Shown one piece after another: positions 22,033-33,552 of a stretch of DNA of 64,000 nucleotides. The notes beneath the pieces are model-generated. The model had not been told where the DNA came from and ran no database searches. It was given only the letters and a program-made list of their open reading frames with translations. A program made the translations under genes and the position numbers. This DNA comes from Scenedesmus sp. ARA3 (lineage: Eukaryota > Chlorophyta > Chlorophyceae > Sphaeropleales > Scenedesmaceae): assembly GCA_004335835.1 (NCBI GenBank), contig RWJK01001652.1, positions 1 through 64,000 on the forward strand, given 5' to 3'. Numbering within the stretch: position 1 is the first letter of the stretch; every line of letters starts with the position of its first letter.

Positions 22033-23241
22033 CTGCTATGCTGCTAGGACAGCGCTGGCGGCCGCTGGTGCAGCAACGCGCAGCTCTCGCCTCGTTGTTT
22101 GGAGGCTTGCGGTGGCAGCTGCCAGCTGTTAGTGGCAGCTGAGGCGCTGGGCGTGAGCTGGCGCAGCTGCTGGCACAGGGCGTGAGCAGTGATCAAGAAA
22201 AAATACCTGAGGGCCTGCCAGCCAACCGGCGAGTCAGCCAGCAAGCCAGCAAGCCAGGGGCTGGGCGTGCTGACGCAGCTGCTGGCGGATGGCCGGGTCG
22301 CGCGCTGAATCCGGGCTCTCAGAATGTGGCAGGGTGCTGATGGCTGAGGGCTGGGCGCGCCCTGGTCGCAGCTGTCGCGTTCTTGTTGTCAAGGTTTGGA
22401 GCGTCACACCGTGTGGTTTTCATTATAAAGATTGCTGGGGTGTTTTCGGACATGCATGTGCATGGTGTGGTGCACGTAATGCTAGAGTAGATGGGTATAG
22501 ACACGTGCCGCAGTGCCATGCATACGATTCATACTGTGCATGATGTCTGCTGGTTGAGCTGGGTGCTGCCTGCCTGCTTGGGCGCCTGGCCTGCTGGACG
22601 CCTTGCAAGCAATCGGTGGCTTTCCAACAGGCTGTACAGCAGTGTTGCGCTCCCAACACGAGAGCACTTGTTCAGACTGTTAGTTACGGTGACGGCTGCA
22701 TGGTGTGAATTCAAGACATTGTGCTGTTGACCGCTGATGCAACCGTGCCGGGAAAGGCGGGTAATGCACCCTAGTGACACCAAGCATACACAGTTTCACG
22801 CCCTTCAATGAATAACATCTTATGATGCACAATATTTTGTTTTATGAACAATTGGTTGCCACCTGCAGTGGAAACGATGGTGTCACCAGGTCAGTCTGCC
22901 CATATGTTCGCCCGAAATAAGCCGGACACAACACTAACCCAGAAAATTAGTACGAGCTCAGGGTTTCAGGGTGCCTAGGACGTGAAACCTGTTAATTCTG
23001 GCTGACAGACTGGGAGTCCCGGACGTTGAGGCGGGCTCTGACTTTCTGTTGCATCAGCGAGCCGTTATGTGCCGAGAGTCCCACGCTATGTTACAAGTGC
23101 TCGCTTCTGCGTGTATGTGGCTACAGCAGGTGACAATTCCGGCCCCGGCTTGCCGGAAGTGACTCGTCAGATACAACAGGGCAGACAGTTTCACCTTCGA
23201 CGCACCTGACCTATACGTCAATTGCAGCCATACCATCACAC
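22033..23241. other. MED20 3' flank and upstream region of the beta-helix gene
   Basis: Apart from degenerate pieces of the MED20 3' end up to about 22310, no gene or repeat stands out. Open frames here lack exon-like features. Confidence 0.4.
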
Positions 23242-23866
23242 ATGAGGCATGCGTACGCCCGGAAGTGGGCTGTGGCAGCAGTGCTGCTGGTTTGTTTGAC
23301 ACAACAGCACAGCCTGGTGAACGCTGATGGTGAGCAGCTGCAGCCTTCAAGTGCATCAAGATCGACTGCAAGCTGCATGCTGGCAGCGCACAGCAGCAGT
23401 GCCTGGACACATACGAGTTCTGCAAGCTGTCAGCCAGTGGCCAGACTGACGCACACGGCTCATTGCACTGAAACTGTGCTCTTTTGCTGTTGCATCGGCG
23501 TTGCTGCAGCATACGGATGCTCTCCCTCTGGTCAGAAGTGCTGCCTCTCAGGCCAGCGGTGCGCTCAGGGCCTGCCAGGCTGCCCAGGCGGCTCCAGGCG
23601 TGAGTCTGCAGCATTGGAACGCACAGCACCTGTAACAGCTGTAACCGCAGCAGGACCACGATGCAGTTGATGCAGTGCATGCAGATATCTTGTGCGCTGG
23701 TTGATGGTCTACACGTGCTTAGTACAGCATGCTGACGGTTGAGTGATGCCAGCAACAGGCAGCTACAGTGCTGGCTGTAACGGTTGTAACAACCACGGCG
23801 CCCAAGTGTAGCTCTGCGCTTTCTGACGCACCACCTGTCCATCAAAGACACGCATGCATGCTGATG

Positions 23867-23899
<33 letters not shown>

Positions 23900-25161
23900 G
23901 CGCAGGCTCCTCGGCCCTGTATGGCTGCTCTGGCGAGCGCTGGGACAACAGCAGGCTGCCGTTTGACTGGAGCTATGCAGGTGTGCGTAATGAGATCACA
24001 TGGTGCAAACCTCTTATAATTGCGTCGGCGTGGATAGCAAGATGCTGCATCACATCACCGGGAACACTTGTTCATTTGAAACACTGACATGAGAGTAGCA
24101 GCCTTTGCAGCACCAACACGCGCCGCCGCTGCTGTGGTATGCACACTGCTGCCTTGTTCCCTCAGGGCTTGTGCCAGTGCATTGGCATGCTATTCACTAT
24201 CTTGTGCACATGTGATGCAGGCTATGCCTTTGGCGAGAAGCCCATCCCCTGGGTGGAGGATGCATGGCAGTTGCAACACTAGAATAGCAGCCTGTGCCAA
24301 CTGCACTGATGTATAACCCATCATGCGAACATGCTGCAGGCTATGCCTCTGGCGAGAAGCCCATCCCCTGGGTGTCCCAGTCTGTAGATGTTAAGTCCTT
24401 CGGCGCAAAAGGCGACGGCCGCACTGATGACACATGGGCAATCACAAAGGCCATTGATGCAGCACGCCAAGGCAGCGCCGTGTTCTTTCCGGCCGGCAAA
24501 TACGTCATAACGAAGCGCATCGACATACGGAAGCAGGTTGTGTTGCGTGGCGCCGGCAGGGACGCGACCACGCTGTATTTCCCGCACTCGCTGGCTGACG
24601 TGTATGGCAGCAGGGGCGGCTGGGGCCACGGCATATGCTTCCTCAACTTCTGGGGCTGGTGAGGCGCTGCGGAAACACAACATGAATTGTTAGATGCGCT
24701 GCCAGCTGCTGCTAGGCACTGCTGCCAGCTACTGCGTGGATGCAGGCGAATGTGAGATGTGTGGCAGCGGCGGCGACCTTGTGTTACTCATGTACGGCTA
24801 GGGGTGGCATGTGGTGTAGCTGCTTTGGGGGCTGGTGGAACTGCTGGCAGCTACTCGATGGAGCTTTTCCTGGTATGTACAGGGCACGCCAGCCATGCAC
24901 ATGCATGCTGGCCGTGATGTCAGCGTACATGCACACAATGCGTGTGTCTACAAGCATCCACTTGATCGCAAAAGCTGTGCTGCTGCTGCTGCTCCTTTGG
25001 CTGCTGCAGGAACCCTGTCAAGCCTGGCGTCACCTACCTGGCGCGTGCCACCTCTGGTTATGCAGCACGCGGCAGCAGGCAGCTGGCCGTGGACAATGTG
25101 GGCAGGTTCAAGCCGGGGCAGTGGGTGCGGCTGGTGCTGCAGGACTCCAGTGAGTGGCTGC

Positions 25162-25193
<32 letters not shown>

Positions 25194-27686
25194 TTAGTCG
25201 TACCCCTTGCTTTAATGGTAATAGATTGCTCATGGGCGGCGCCATGGACCCAGGCTGGCCCATTTACCTGTAGTAGCCCCATCGCGTGCACCTACTTAAA
25301 AATTAGATGGTTTACAAGTTGTTTTGCCTCTACTGCAGGCGAGGTGTCATGCAGCGTGCTCATGAGCGGTGCAATGGACCCAGGCTGGCTCATTCACCGT
25401 AGTCCCACCGCATGCATGTGACCTCAACCTGTTCCGCCTGTACTGCAGGCGAGGTGTTTCGCAGCGTGCTCATGGGCAACAAAATGGACCCCGGCTGGCC
25501 CAAAGCAGCAGCACCCGGCAGCAACTTCCTGGTGCGCTTCAGCAGCAGGGTCAAATCCGTTGGCCCCGGCAGCAGCATAACCCTGGAGCGGGCCCTGCCC
25601 TGGGAGGTGAAGCAGCAGTGGGGCCCTCAGCTGCATGCAGTGAAGCCGAGTGTTGTTGATGCGGGGCTGGAGGCGCTGACGATCGAGTTTGCGTGGAGTC
25701 CTTATAAGGGGCACTTGAAGGAGGATGGGCTGAATGCCGTGATGTTCAACCAGATGGCGCAGAGGTGGGGGTGGAGGGGCTGAGCGGCGTGTGCTGCACT
25801 GCTCTGGACTGTACAGTGCTGTGCTGTGCTGTGCTGTGCAATCACAACTTGATGAGCTGCTATGTACAGCTGAGGGGAAGCCACGCTGGGCTTGCATTGG
25901 GTGGGCACGATCACTGCTTACTAAGTAGTACTATGCTGCTGCTGCTTGCTGCTGCTGTGCAGCTGGATAAAGGACGTCAGGTTTCTAAACAGTGACACTG
26001 GTGGGTTACCTCGTGGACAGCAGTACACTGTGCGGCAGCAGCAGCAGCAGCAGCGCATGCATGCGGAAGCAGTGCACGCTAGCATACAAGCTGTGCGGGC
26101 AACGGTGCGCTCAGTGCATGTTGCCTGACCAGCAGCGAGGCAACAGTTGCTGGCACCTTGAATCCATACGACATGCGTCACTTGGGCCAGTGGACGAGGC
26201 AGATCGGCGCCAGCAACGCCCGCATGCGCTGTTTGCAGGTCAAGAAGCATCTCCTACCTGCTGAGCACAACTTGCCTGCCTGCCTGCCTGCCTGCCTGCC
26301 ACGTGTCTCGCCGCTGCCGCCTTGACCCTGCAGCGGTGTACTTCTGGGGCGTGTCCTTCAGCACCGTGCAGGATGTGGAGATTGCCACCACCAAGTGAGC
26401 CCCACTGCCAGTGCCAGTGCAAGCAGAGCTAGGCTTGCAGGCACCCGGACAGTAGGCAGCTGATGCGCTGCCTGTGATGTGCTGCTGCGCAGCACAGTAG
26501 CCACCCCGAAGTCTTGCACAAACGGCACCTTCATCGCAGTGTGCGTGAACCAATGGCTTCACCAAATTCGCTGCAGATGCCGCAGTGGCTGCTGCGCAGC
26601 ACATGAAGCGCCAGTGGCTTTCCATAATGCCGCTGCCCGTTCTGGACCCATGATCAATGTTTGAACTGTCAACTGCTGCTACTGCCGCGCAGGCCCCGCA
26701 GCTCCCGCAGCTCCGACTTCTGGGGCGGCCTGGACCGGCAGGGCCACCGCGGCATCTGGAGCGAGTTTGGGGAGGCCAACCTGTTCACGCGCATTGCGAT
26801 GAAGGTGCCGTTTGTGCACGACTTCAGTGTGGCTACTGCAGAGACTGGCAGCGTGTGGTCCAACAGCTGGGGCGCAGACCTCAACCTGGACTTCCACAAG
26901 GTGGGTGTAACTTGCAGTGGTGTCACTAGTTACACCAAAGGGTCGGGTGACACCAGTGACGCTCGTGCTTCTCGATGACACTTGTGAAACTGACACTGGG
27001 GGAGGACAGCTGTCCAGCAACTATCAATTTCTTTAGCACACACAGCAGCTCTCACAGACTGGTGCGGCTGCACTGCACCAGCGTTGGCGATCCTACTAGC
27101 ACTCACGATCCAATTGATCTGCATCCGTATCTGCTGCAGCACTTCACTTTCCATGTATCCCATGTGTGACGCGCCTGCAACTCTGCAGGCACACCCTGTG
27201 CCAAACTGTACACCGAACTGTACCTGGGCCAAGGCATCAGGCATGGCTGAGCACTCAGCCCCAGCATATATATGTATGACTATGCGTACTCTGCCACAAG
27301 AATGCTTGTCTTCCTGCCCCAGCTGCTCTGCCGCCCTGCATGCTGCTGCGCGCGGCTGACACTCTGTCCCATATGCTGTGCATGCATTGCAGGGCGCACC
27401 CTATGCCAACCTATACACAGACCTGGACTTAGGTCAAGGCAGCAGGCCCTTCAGGTCAGGTGGAGCAGCAGGAGCAGGACCGCATGCAGCAGCATACCAG
27501 ACCTTCTGGAACCTGAAAAGCCGGCAGCCGCTCACTCTGCCAGATGCTGGGTTTGGCCCTTTGGCAAACTACGTGGGGCTGCAGGCACGGGAGAGTGCTG
27601 CGCTGAGGGTGGGGGCGCGCTCAGGGGCGGGGGCGTTCCCGCAGGACTTGTATGCTTCCATGAAGAAGAAACGCATGGGCTGGTGA
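23242..27686 (+). CDS. secreted pectate-lyase-like right-handed beta-helix protein
   Basis: Ten exons: 23242-23329, 23510-23599, 23906-23980, 24340-24658, 25010-25149, 25449-25764, 25963-26000, 26334-26394, 26693-26900, 27393-27686. Phases agree throughout and the product is 542 residues. Residues 1-28 are a signal peptide. Residues 30-60 form a small Cys-rich segment (YGCSPSGQKCC). From residue about 98 a pectate_lyase_3 entry motif is clear: VDVKSFGAKGDGRTDDT, then FFPAGKYVI and VVLRGAGRDATTLYFP, the usual first coils of a parallel beta-helix. Later coils include WIKDVRFLNSD and VYFWGVSFSTVQDVEIAT. Such proteins bind or cleave acidic polysaccharides, so a cell-wall or extracellular-matrix role is inferred. 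Catalytic residues cannot be assigned with confidence. The short Cys-rich N-terminal module could be a carbohydrate-binding add-on. Confidence 0.85.
24217..24256 (+). repeat. intronic copy of beta-helix gene exon 4 start with acceptor
   Basis: ATGCAG|GCTATGCCTTTGGCG repeats the true exon 4 start CTGCAG|GCTATGCCTCTGGCG at 24334-24354. The copy runs on through codons for EKPIPWV and then diverges. Offset is about 119 bases. It provides a decoy 3' splice site. Confidence 0.9.
25228..25405 (+). repeat. two intronic copies of beta-helix gene exon 6 start
   Basis: 25336-25405 repeats the exon 6 start with its acceptor TACTGCAG|GCGAGGTGT. 25228-25275 repeats the ATGGACCC(A/C)GGCTGG part (true exon 25485-25499). 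Both are followed by matching intron-like filler (CCCCATCGCGTGCACC, CCCACCGCATGCATG). Confidence 0.85.
26495..26587 (-). repeat. inverted copy of part of beta-helix gene exon 9 inside intron 8
   Basis: The minus strand of 26495-26587 matches exon 9 at 26745-26840 (codons for HRGIWSEFGEA...VHDFSVAT) with scattered changes. The arms are about 93 and 96 bases with a loop of about 157 bases. The transcript could fold into a long hairpin that includes the exon 9 acceptor. Confidence 0.85.
27184..27243 (+). repeat. intronic copy of beta-helix gene exon 10 start with acceptor
   Basis: CTGCAG|GCACACCCTGTGCCAA repeats the true start TTGCAG|GGCGCACCCTATGCCAA at 27387-27409. It continues, diverged, through the TDLDLGQG codons. 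It contains extra bases, so frame is not kept. Confidence 0.75.
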
Positions 27687-27806
27687 TTGCAGGAGTGTCT
27701 TGACCAGCAGCTGCCGTGCGATGCACTGCACACAATCAGTCTGATCGCTGCTGTGCAACCTTGGGTTCGTTGGTGGGGGTGTTGGCGGTGCCGAGGCCTC
27801 TTGTAG

Positions 27807-27811
27807 TGTAA
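27807..27811 (+). terminator. putative TGTAA poly(A) signal of the beta-helix gene
   Basis: TGTAA lies about 120 bases after the stop codon at 27684-27686, the usual chlorophyte poly(A) signal and distance. Confidence 0.55.
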
Positions 27812-29593
27812 TGCTCTGACGTTCATGAAGAGTTGACACTGAATTTATGCATGAATGCACATGGTGGCAAGGATGTGTGCGCAGCTCCAACACTGCAGTG
27901 CGTGAACTTGTTGACATTGTGCTGTTGGGATTCACTGCAGCTGCCGACTATGGTTGATTGTCTTTTACATCTACATAATGTTGGTTGCAGGTAGAGTTTT
28001 CTTTTGTACTTAGAGCTGTTGCTTGCATGTGACCAGGGTTATTGCTGCCTCATGTTGCTTGACGTCACAGTGCAGGTGATGCTGTTGCAGTGTGCTTGGC
28101 TGTATTCAAGGTTTTGGTCAAGGGGTGTATGTACCAGTAGTTGTCTTTGTAGAAGCATTGTTTTGTGTCTTTGGCGTGTGTTGCGCAAGTTCTGCATGCT
28201 CAGCACTCCTGTCGCTTTCACGTCACATTGCACTGCATACAAAGTGATCAGCAGTGACCTTCGGGTTATCTTTACATAGTTGTCAATGCTATTACATACT
28301 GCAGGAGTTGAGGTGCATGGACTAGGTACTCAGCAGAAGAATACACTACAATTTCGCGAGAGCTCGGCTTGTTTTGGCATGATATGTATCAATCGTTCAC
28401 TAGTTGTACACATGATTTGCACTGTCGCAGAGTTGCGCTGCAGTCACAATGACATTACAGGAATATTCTGATGAAGAGCGCCCAGACTTGATTGCATGGT
28501 TGCCTTGTGCATTGCATTGCAGCTGCCCCAGCATCAGCGCTGTTGCCAGGCTGCGCCGGCGCTGGCTGTGCCGCGGCTGTCTGCCTTGCGCGGCCCTTCT
28601 GTTGGCCTGGTTGTTGGCGTTGCTGCTGCTGCTGCTCTTGGAAAGGAGCAGTAACTACAACACAAATTAATATGGGATCGCTGTGGTTTTGCTGCATCAG
28701 CTGCTGGTGAGGAGATGTGCTGTGACTGTCTGGAGTGCCCCAGCTGGTGGTGGTTCCATTTCACAAATATCTGGAAGCGGTGAAGCATTTGAGCAGTCCG
28801 ACTGCTGGTTTTGGCAAAACCTTGGTTTCCTTGGGCACTGGACTTGTGGACTCCACAGACAGTGACTGTCTTCTGCTGTGATGTGTGGCACAAGCAGCAC
28901 TGCGTGATGTGCTCAGCTTCAGCCTTACATTCCAAAAACTGTTGGTAAAACATGGCAACTGCTTAACAATCCTGCAGCAGCAGACTGTCGACAGTGGCCG
29001 TCCAGCTGGACTGTAGGAATGCCTGGCACAGTTTGTTGCACAAACCTGAGGGTTTTGTTGTGTCTACTTAGGCCGGCAGTTGCACAGCACACACCATGGC
29101 ATGCATATTGGCTTGCAATGGGTCGCTGACAACCACTTTCTTGTTTACAATTGACATGCACTTGCAGGATTTTCGCGGCATCTGTCTGCTGCCGGTCATC
29201 TTGAAGCTTGCTGACCCTGTCGTTGGCACCAGCAGGCATGACGTAACAGGCACATGGTGATGCAGGTTTCAGGGCCGCAGGTGACATCTGCCTGTAACGG
29301 CTCCAGATACAAAGCGATGCCACGGAGTGCGTGTTTTTTCGCCAGCTGCTGTCGTGTTTGGGTGTGGTCTCTGGGTGTGTCATGTCCATGACCTGTTATG
29401 GCAGCTGCTCAAACGAAGGGTACAGACTATTGGTACCTGTTGAACAGTGCAACTCGCGGCAGGTTGGCTGTTTGGGCTGAATTCACAAGTATTCATTGCG
29501 TCAATTAGTTCAGCTTAGCGGAGGCGAGACTTATCGTGCTGCGAGTGCCGGGAGCTGCTGCGGACCTCGTGCTCATGTGGCGGTCACTGCCAG
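27812..29593. other. intergenic stretch, no supported gene
   Basis: A GC-rich piece at 28520-28660 reads as basic residues followed by a Leu-rich hydrophobic run (ALLLAWLLALLLLLLLE). It could be a membrane-anchor exon, but no partner exon was found. A minus-strand frame at 29389-28925 (154 codons from ATG) has no recognisable similarity. I do not call either as a gene. Confidence 0.35.
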
Positions 29594-30089
29594 ATGAACG
29601 GCATCACTTCAACCGAAAAGCACTTGAAGGGCCAAACTACAGAGAATGCCAAGCCTGCTGTCACGCTGCGTTTTCGTGCAGCATCAGCAGCAGTCAGTAC
29701 AGCAGCTACAGCAGTGGAGCAGGAGCAGCAGCCCAGCACTGGAGATCTGCCTCCTTGGGAGAAGGTGCTGTGGCGGAAACAGCCCTACCCAGACAACTAT
29801 GTCGATGACAGCTTCTTGCAGCACATGGTGAGTGCTAGCAGCAGCAGTTGGCAGCTGCTTGTGCAACTACCAACCCGCCAGCATCTTCACAGCAGTGTGG
29901 CGTGGTTTGGCATGCAGCATCTGCTTGGATACCACTTCCATAATCAGATCTACCTCTTACACGGCTTTGCTTCAAGCCAGGTGGCATGGCATAGCTGTGC
30001 ACTGCACCACAGTTCCTTGATTCTTCGCTGCACATCAGCAGAGGCAGGAGCAGCAGCACAGCTGATACCAACAACATGATGCACCCCAG

Positions 30090-30121
<32 letters not shown>

Positions 30122-30563
30122 GTAAACTGCATCATTCTTGCACGGCATGCACGGGGTCAGCACCCTTTCAGCAATTTCCAGCTGCGTGAGCTCACACGTC
30201 ACCCCTGCGCAGCAGCCTATGCAGCAGTCCGGGCCATCACCACGCATGCCGGCACACCACTGCTGCTTACTTTCATTTTCTTTGACCATTTATAATTTAT
30301 GTCAGGTGGTCAACGCGGATGTGCCGCAGCGTGACTTCTGGCAGGTGGCGCTGGGCTCAGCAGCAGTGAGCCAGCAGCTGGCCACAGTGGTGGCTGCTGT
30401 CAGCGTGCCGGTGCACCTGCGGCTGGGTCTGCTGCAGGGAGGCAGCCTGCTGCTGCTCAACGTGGCGCTGCTGCTGCTGGGTGAGCAGCGGGAGGAATGC
30501 TGATGGTAGTGATGGTTTTGTTAGCAATGGGCCTGCACCGCCTATAGCTGCCTGACGGGTGGG

Positions 30564-30596
<33 letters not shown>

Positions 30597-32552
30597 GCTG
30601 CTGCCACATGCAGCAACCAGCAGCTCGCTTCCTGGAGTGCTGTGAGGGTCAATGCAGAGCACATAATGGGCAGTGCTGCTCATTGGCTGCCTGCCGCTGT
30701 GCCTTCAGCTGATGCTGGCTACCGTGCTGCTTCTGCTGCCGCTGGCTGCTGCTGCAGGCTATGCTGTGTGCGGCTTGCTGGGCGGTCACGTGCTAGGGGG
30801 CTCACTGGTGAGCTTGTGATGCAGCATGTGCCTGGTGAGGCAGCTGGATGGGACGGGCACTGCAGCAGAGGCAGCATCATGGCGGGATTGCAGCAGCAGC
30901 AGCAGCAGCAGCAGCTGCCTTAGTGTGGACCTGGTGGCTGACAGCCCTCCTCTGGCATTGTTGCGCGTGTACAACTGCACCTGAATTGCCCAGCTCATTT
31001 GACGCAATAGATGCTGCACTTTTGTCATTGACGCTGTACATCCTGCGATGCTGCTTGCGTGTTGTGTTTGCTGCGGAGTGCAGCGCCGCGGTGTGCGCCA
31101 AGTGGTGCTCCTGTCAGGAGGTAGGGCTGCTGCCCGGTAGGGCTGCTGCCCGGCAGGGCTGTTGCAGGCTTCCTGCAGTGCCCTTGCATGCACTCACTTG
31201 AAGCAGGTGTCATGCATGCAGCTGCCGACAGCACTTGCAACATGTCCCTACCTTGCATTGGGGTGCGCGCGTGACGAAGAAATGCTGGTTATTGACATGC
31301 CTGACGCTGCACCTCTTTGCGCTGCTGTTGTCACCGGCCCGCCAGGGGTGTACCTGCTGTCGCCCATAGCTGCTGCGGACATGCACAACATGGCACATTT
31401 AACCTTGCTGTGCCTGACGCTGCGCTGTGCTGTTCTGCTGTACCTGCCTGCCAGGCGTGCACCTGCTGTCGCCCATGCTGCACAGCCTGACGCGGAATGT
31501 GAGCGAGGACTCGGTCATTGCCATGATCGTGGGGCTGTGCGTGACACACCTCGCCTTGCACGACTACAAGTGAGCGGCGCTTGCGGCCTGGACAGCTATT
31601 GTAGTAGTTCTGCAGTGTGTGTTTTGTTTTGCGCAGTGCTCACGACTACAAGTGAGCGCGGCTCCAGGCCAGGGAGGTTGTGCTGCTGCAGTGTTGCCTT
31701 TGCACAGGCCTGCTTGCTCTGTTGCAATGCTCTGCTGATAACCACAAATCGTAGCTCTCCTTGATGTTTGACAGCCTACATTTGGCGCAATTCTGTGTGA
31801 ATGCTGCCCTGGGCAACGCTGCTTGCTGCCTGCTGCTGTCTGCGCTGCTGCTTCTTGTTGCAGCTTTGTGAACAGCGTCACTGAGCAGCTGACAGGCACC
31901 GTGTCGCTGGGCGCTGCGGTGTTTGCCTCGGTGCTGTTTGCCAGCGGCATGCCCACAGAGTTTGATGTGGTGAGCTGCTGCTGCTGCTGATGGTGGGATT
32001 GCTGGCAGGGGCAGCATAGATGAAGGGTTGCCAGCAGCTGGACAGCTATATTGCAGAGCTGCACTTGGCAAGCACTGCGCAGCAGCTGGTGCACACGATA
32101 CGTGTCCTGCAAAAGTTGTATTCAGTGGCATGCGTACCGTGCACCTGGTCAGCTGAATGCGTATTGCTGTGTCAAACCTAGTCCTTTACATATGCGTAAC
32201 ACTATGTTTGTGTGCTCTTCTTCTGCTGCTGCCTCTGCTGCTGCTGCCGCAGTTTGTGCACGTGCTGTTCTGCCTGCAGCTGTACCTGCTGTCGCCCTTC
32301 ATGCGGCGCTACATACGCAATGCATCGCTCACCGCGCACGTGCTGCTGACAGCAGCCATGACCGCGGCGGCGGTGCTGCTGCTGCTGCCGCTGTCGCGGC
32401 TGCTCACTGCAGCGTACGTGGCGGCCGTGCTGTCGGTGTCGTTTGTGTGCCCCTACTGGCTTGTTCACATCCAGAAGTTCAAGGCGAAGATCAATGGGCC
32501 GTGGGATGAGGCAGTGCCCAAGATTCCAACAAGCATTGCCAGCAGTACATAG
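29594..32552 (+). CDS. PIGC: PIG-C, GPI-GlcNAc transferase subunit (Gpi2 family)
   Basis: Exons assigned: 29594-29827, 30306-30480, 30758-30807, 31455-31569, 31864-31969, 32253-32552. Exon 1 ends with the family hallmark WEKVLWRKQPYPDNYVDDSFL. Later parts match the core: LLSPMLHSLTRNVSEDSV (family FSPVLKTLTESVSTDT), THLALHDY, then several membrane helices, and near the end YWLVHIQKFKAKINGPWDEA (family [20 protein letters not shown]). PIG-C is a multi-spanning ER membrane subunit of the complex that makes GlcNAc-phosphatidylinositol, the first step of GPI anchors. One short exon between 30807 and 31455 is unresolved: exon 3 leaves phase 0 and exon 4 needs phase 1. A candidate is a frame at about 30995-31058 (FDAIDAALLSLTLYIL), similar to the WADLKSALVFITF segment of animal PIG-C. 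Confidence 0.85.
31339..31385 (+). repeat. intronic copy of PIG-C exon 4 start with acceptor
   Basis: GCCAG|GGGTGTACCTGCTGTCGCCCAT repeats the true exon 4 start GCCAG|GCGTGCACCTGCTGTCGCCCAT (31450-31476) at an offset of about 108 bases. The shared filler upstream (GCCTGACGCTGC) is also repeated. Confidence 0.8.
31634..31662 (+). repeat. intronic copy of PIG-C exon 4 end with donor
   Basis: CACGACTACAA|GTGAGCG repeats the true end at 31559-31577, about 80 bases downstream. Confidence 0.75.
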
Positions 32553-33326
32553 CAGCAGCGGGACTGCCACCATCTCTTGCAAGTATGGTGGCAGAGGTGG
32601 ACATCAGTTAGACCGTGCATGCGGAGCGCATGCAACGCAATGTTGCAGCGTGGTATGTTGGCCTATTTGAGCCGGCGTATGTATAATTCACTGAAACTCG
32701 TCAGTCAACGTGCATAAAGCCAATTCGTCACCCACACGCATGTAGCATTGGCCTATTGCACACCATCGCATGCGCGGTGCTTTTCACATCCTGGCAGCAG
32801 GGGTCAGGATCACTTTGTTGAGTGCCATGTAGCACAGGACCAAGTATACTGCCGGTTCAGCGGCGGAGCGTGGTTCAGCGGAGCGCGGTTCAGCTGTGTA
32901 TGGCGGAGTGGCCTGAGTTTCTGCCTTAAAGCGCATTGCGTGGCACAGTTGTGTCCTTAAAGTACCAAGTTGTTGGCCATTGAGATGGGTCCTCCTTAGT
33001 AACAAAACACGTGTGCACACATGCGCTTCCCCGTCTTGCCCGCACCCCCGCTTCGCTCAAACCTGACCCTAAAACGCCACACACGCTGTCACACCAGCTT
33101 GAGGAGAACCTATGTGTTTGATGTCAACCTTTTCATAAGGTTGTTGTTGTGCACGGTGAACTCCCAATCAGCAAAAGCTGTTGTTCTGCACGACACACTC
33201 CCAAGCAACAACCAGTCTATACACCACAGAACAAACCATAGCGTGGTTCAACAACACACTCACTGCAACCCCTACTTCCGTGCCGTGCTGCATACAAGCA
33301 CAGCTACCGAACGACGTACACCCAAG
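32553..33326. other. convergent intergenic region, no gene seen
   Basis: The 3' flanks of PIG-C (+) and the helical-repeat gene (-) meet here. A short direct repeat of GGCGGAGCGTGGTTCAGC type is at 32860-32890. Nothing else is recognised. Confidence 0.4.
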
Positions 33327-33445
33327 TGCCAGCTACCTGCCAGCAAGCAGCTGCTCAACTGACGCCAGCAGATCTTGCCTGCTGCTGCTGCACGCAGGCA
33401 GAGCCATCCAACCAAACCCACCCGCCTGCCAGCCAGCTGCTCAAG
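33290..33445 (-). repeat. copies of the 3' end of the helical-repeat gene in its 3' flank
   Basis: 33290-33375 repeats 33512-33597, the codons for VEQLLAGT and stop plus following flank, at an offset of about 222 bases. The copy reads VEQLLAGR-stop. A shorter third piece (CTGCCAGCCAGCTGCTCAA) lies at 33426-33446. Confidence 0.85.
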
Positions 33446-33552
33446 TGATGGCAGCAGCATGTGCCTGCCATTGATGCTGCTGCTGCTGCCTGCTGCTGCT
33501 GCTGCTGCTGCATACAAGCACAGCTACAGAGCCGCACACACGCAAGTGCCAG

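Noticed and set aside
26108..26250. Exon-like stretch reading NPYDMRHLGQWTRQIGASNARM in beta-helix gene intron 7
   Set aside because: Joining exon 7 directly to the exon at 26334 keeps phase and gives a good beta-helix coil (RFLNSDTAVYFWGV), so this piece is not needed.
26275..26300. TGCC tandem repeat before beta-helix gene exon 8
   Set aside because: A short (TGCC)n microsatellite; it probably only serves as pyrimidine-rich tract before the acceptor.
28449..28670. 74-codon frame with a hydrophobic Leu-rich end
   Set aside because: It could be a membrane anchor, but part of it is a CTG repeat, and no neighbouring exon or similarity was found.
28925..29389. 154-codon minus-strand frame starting with ATG
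   Set aside because: Composition is unremarkable, no motif is recognised, and it lies in the probable promoter region of PIG-C.
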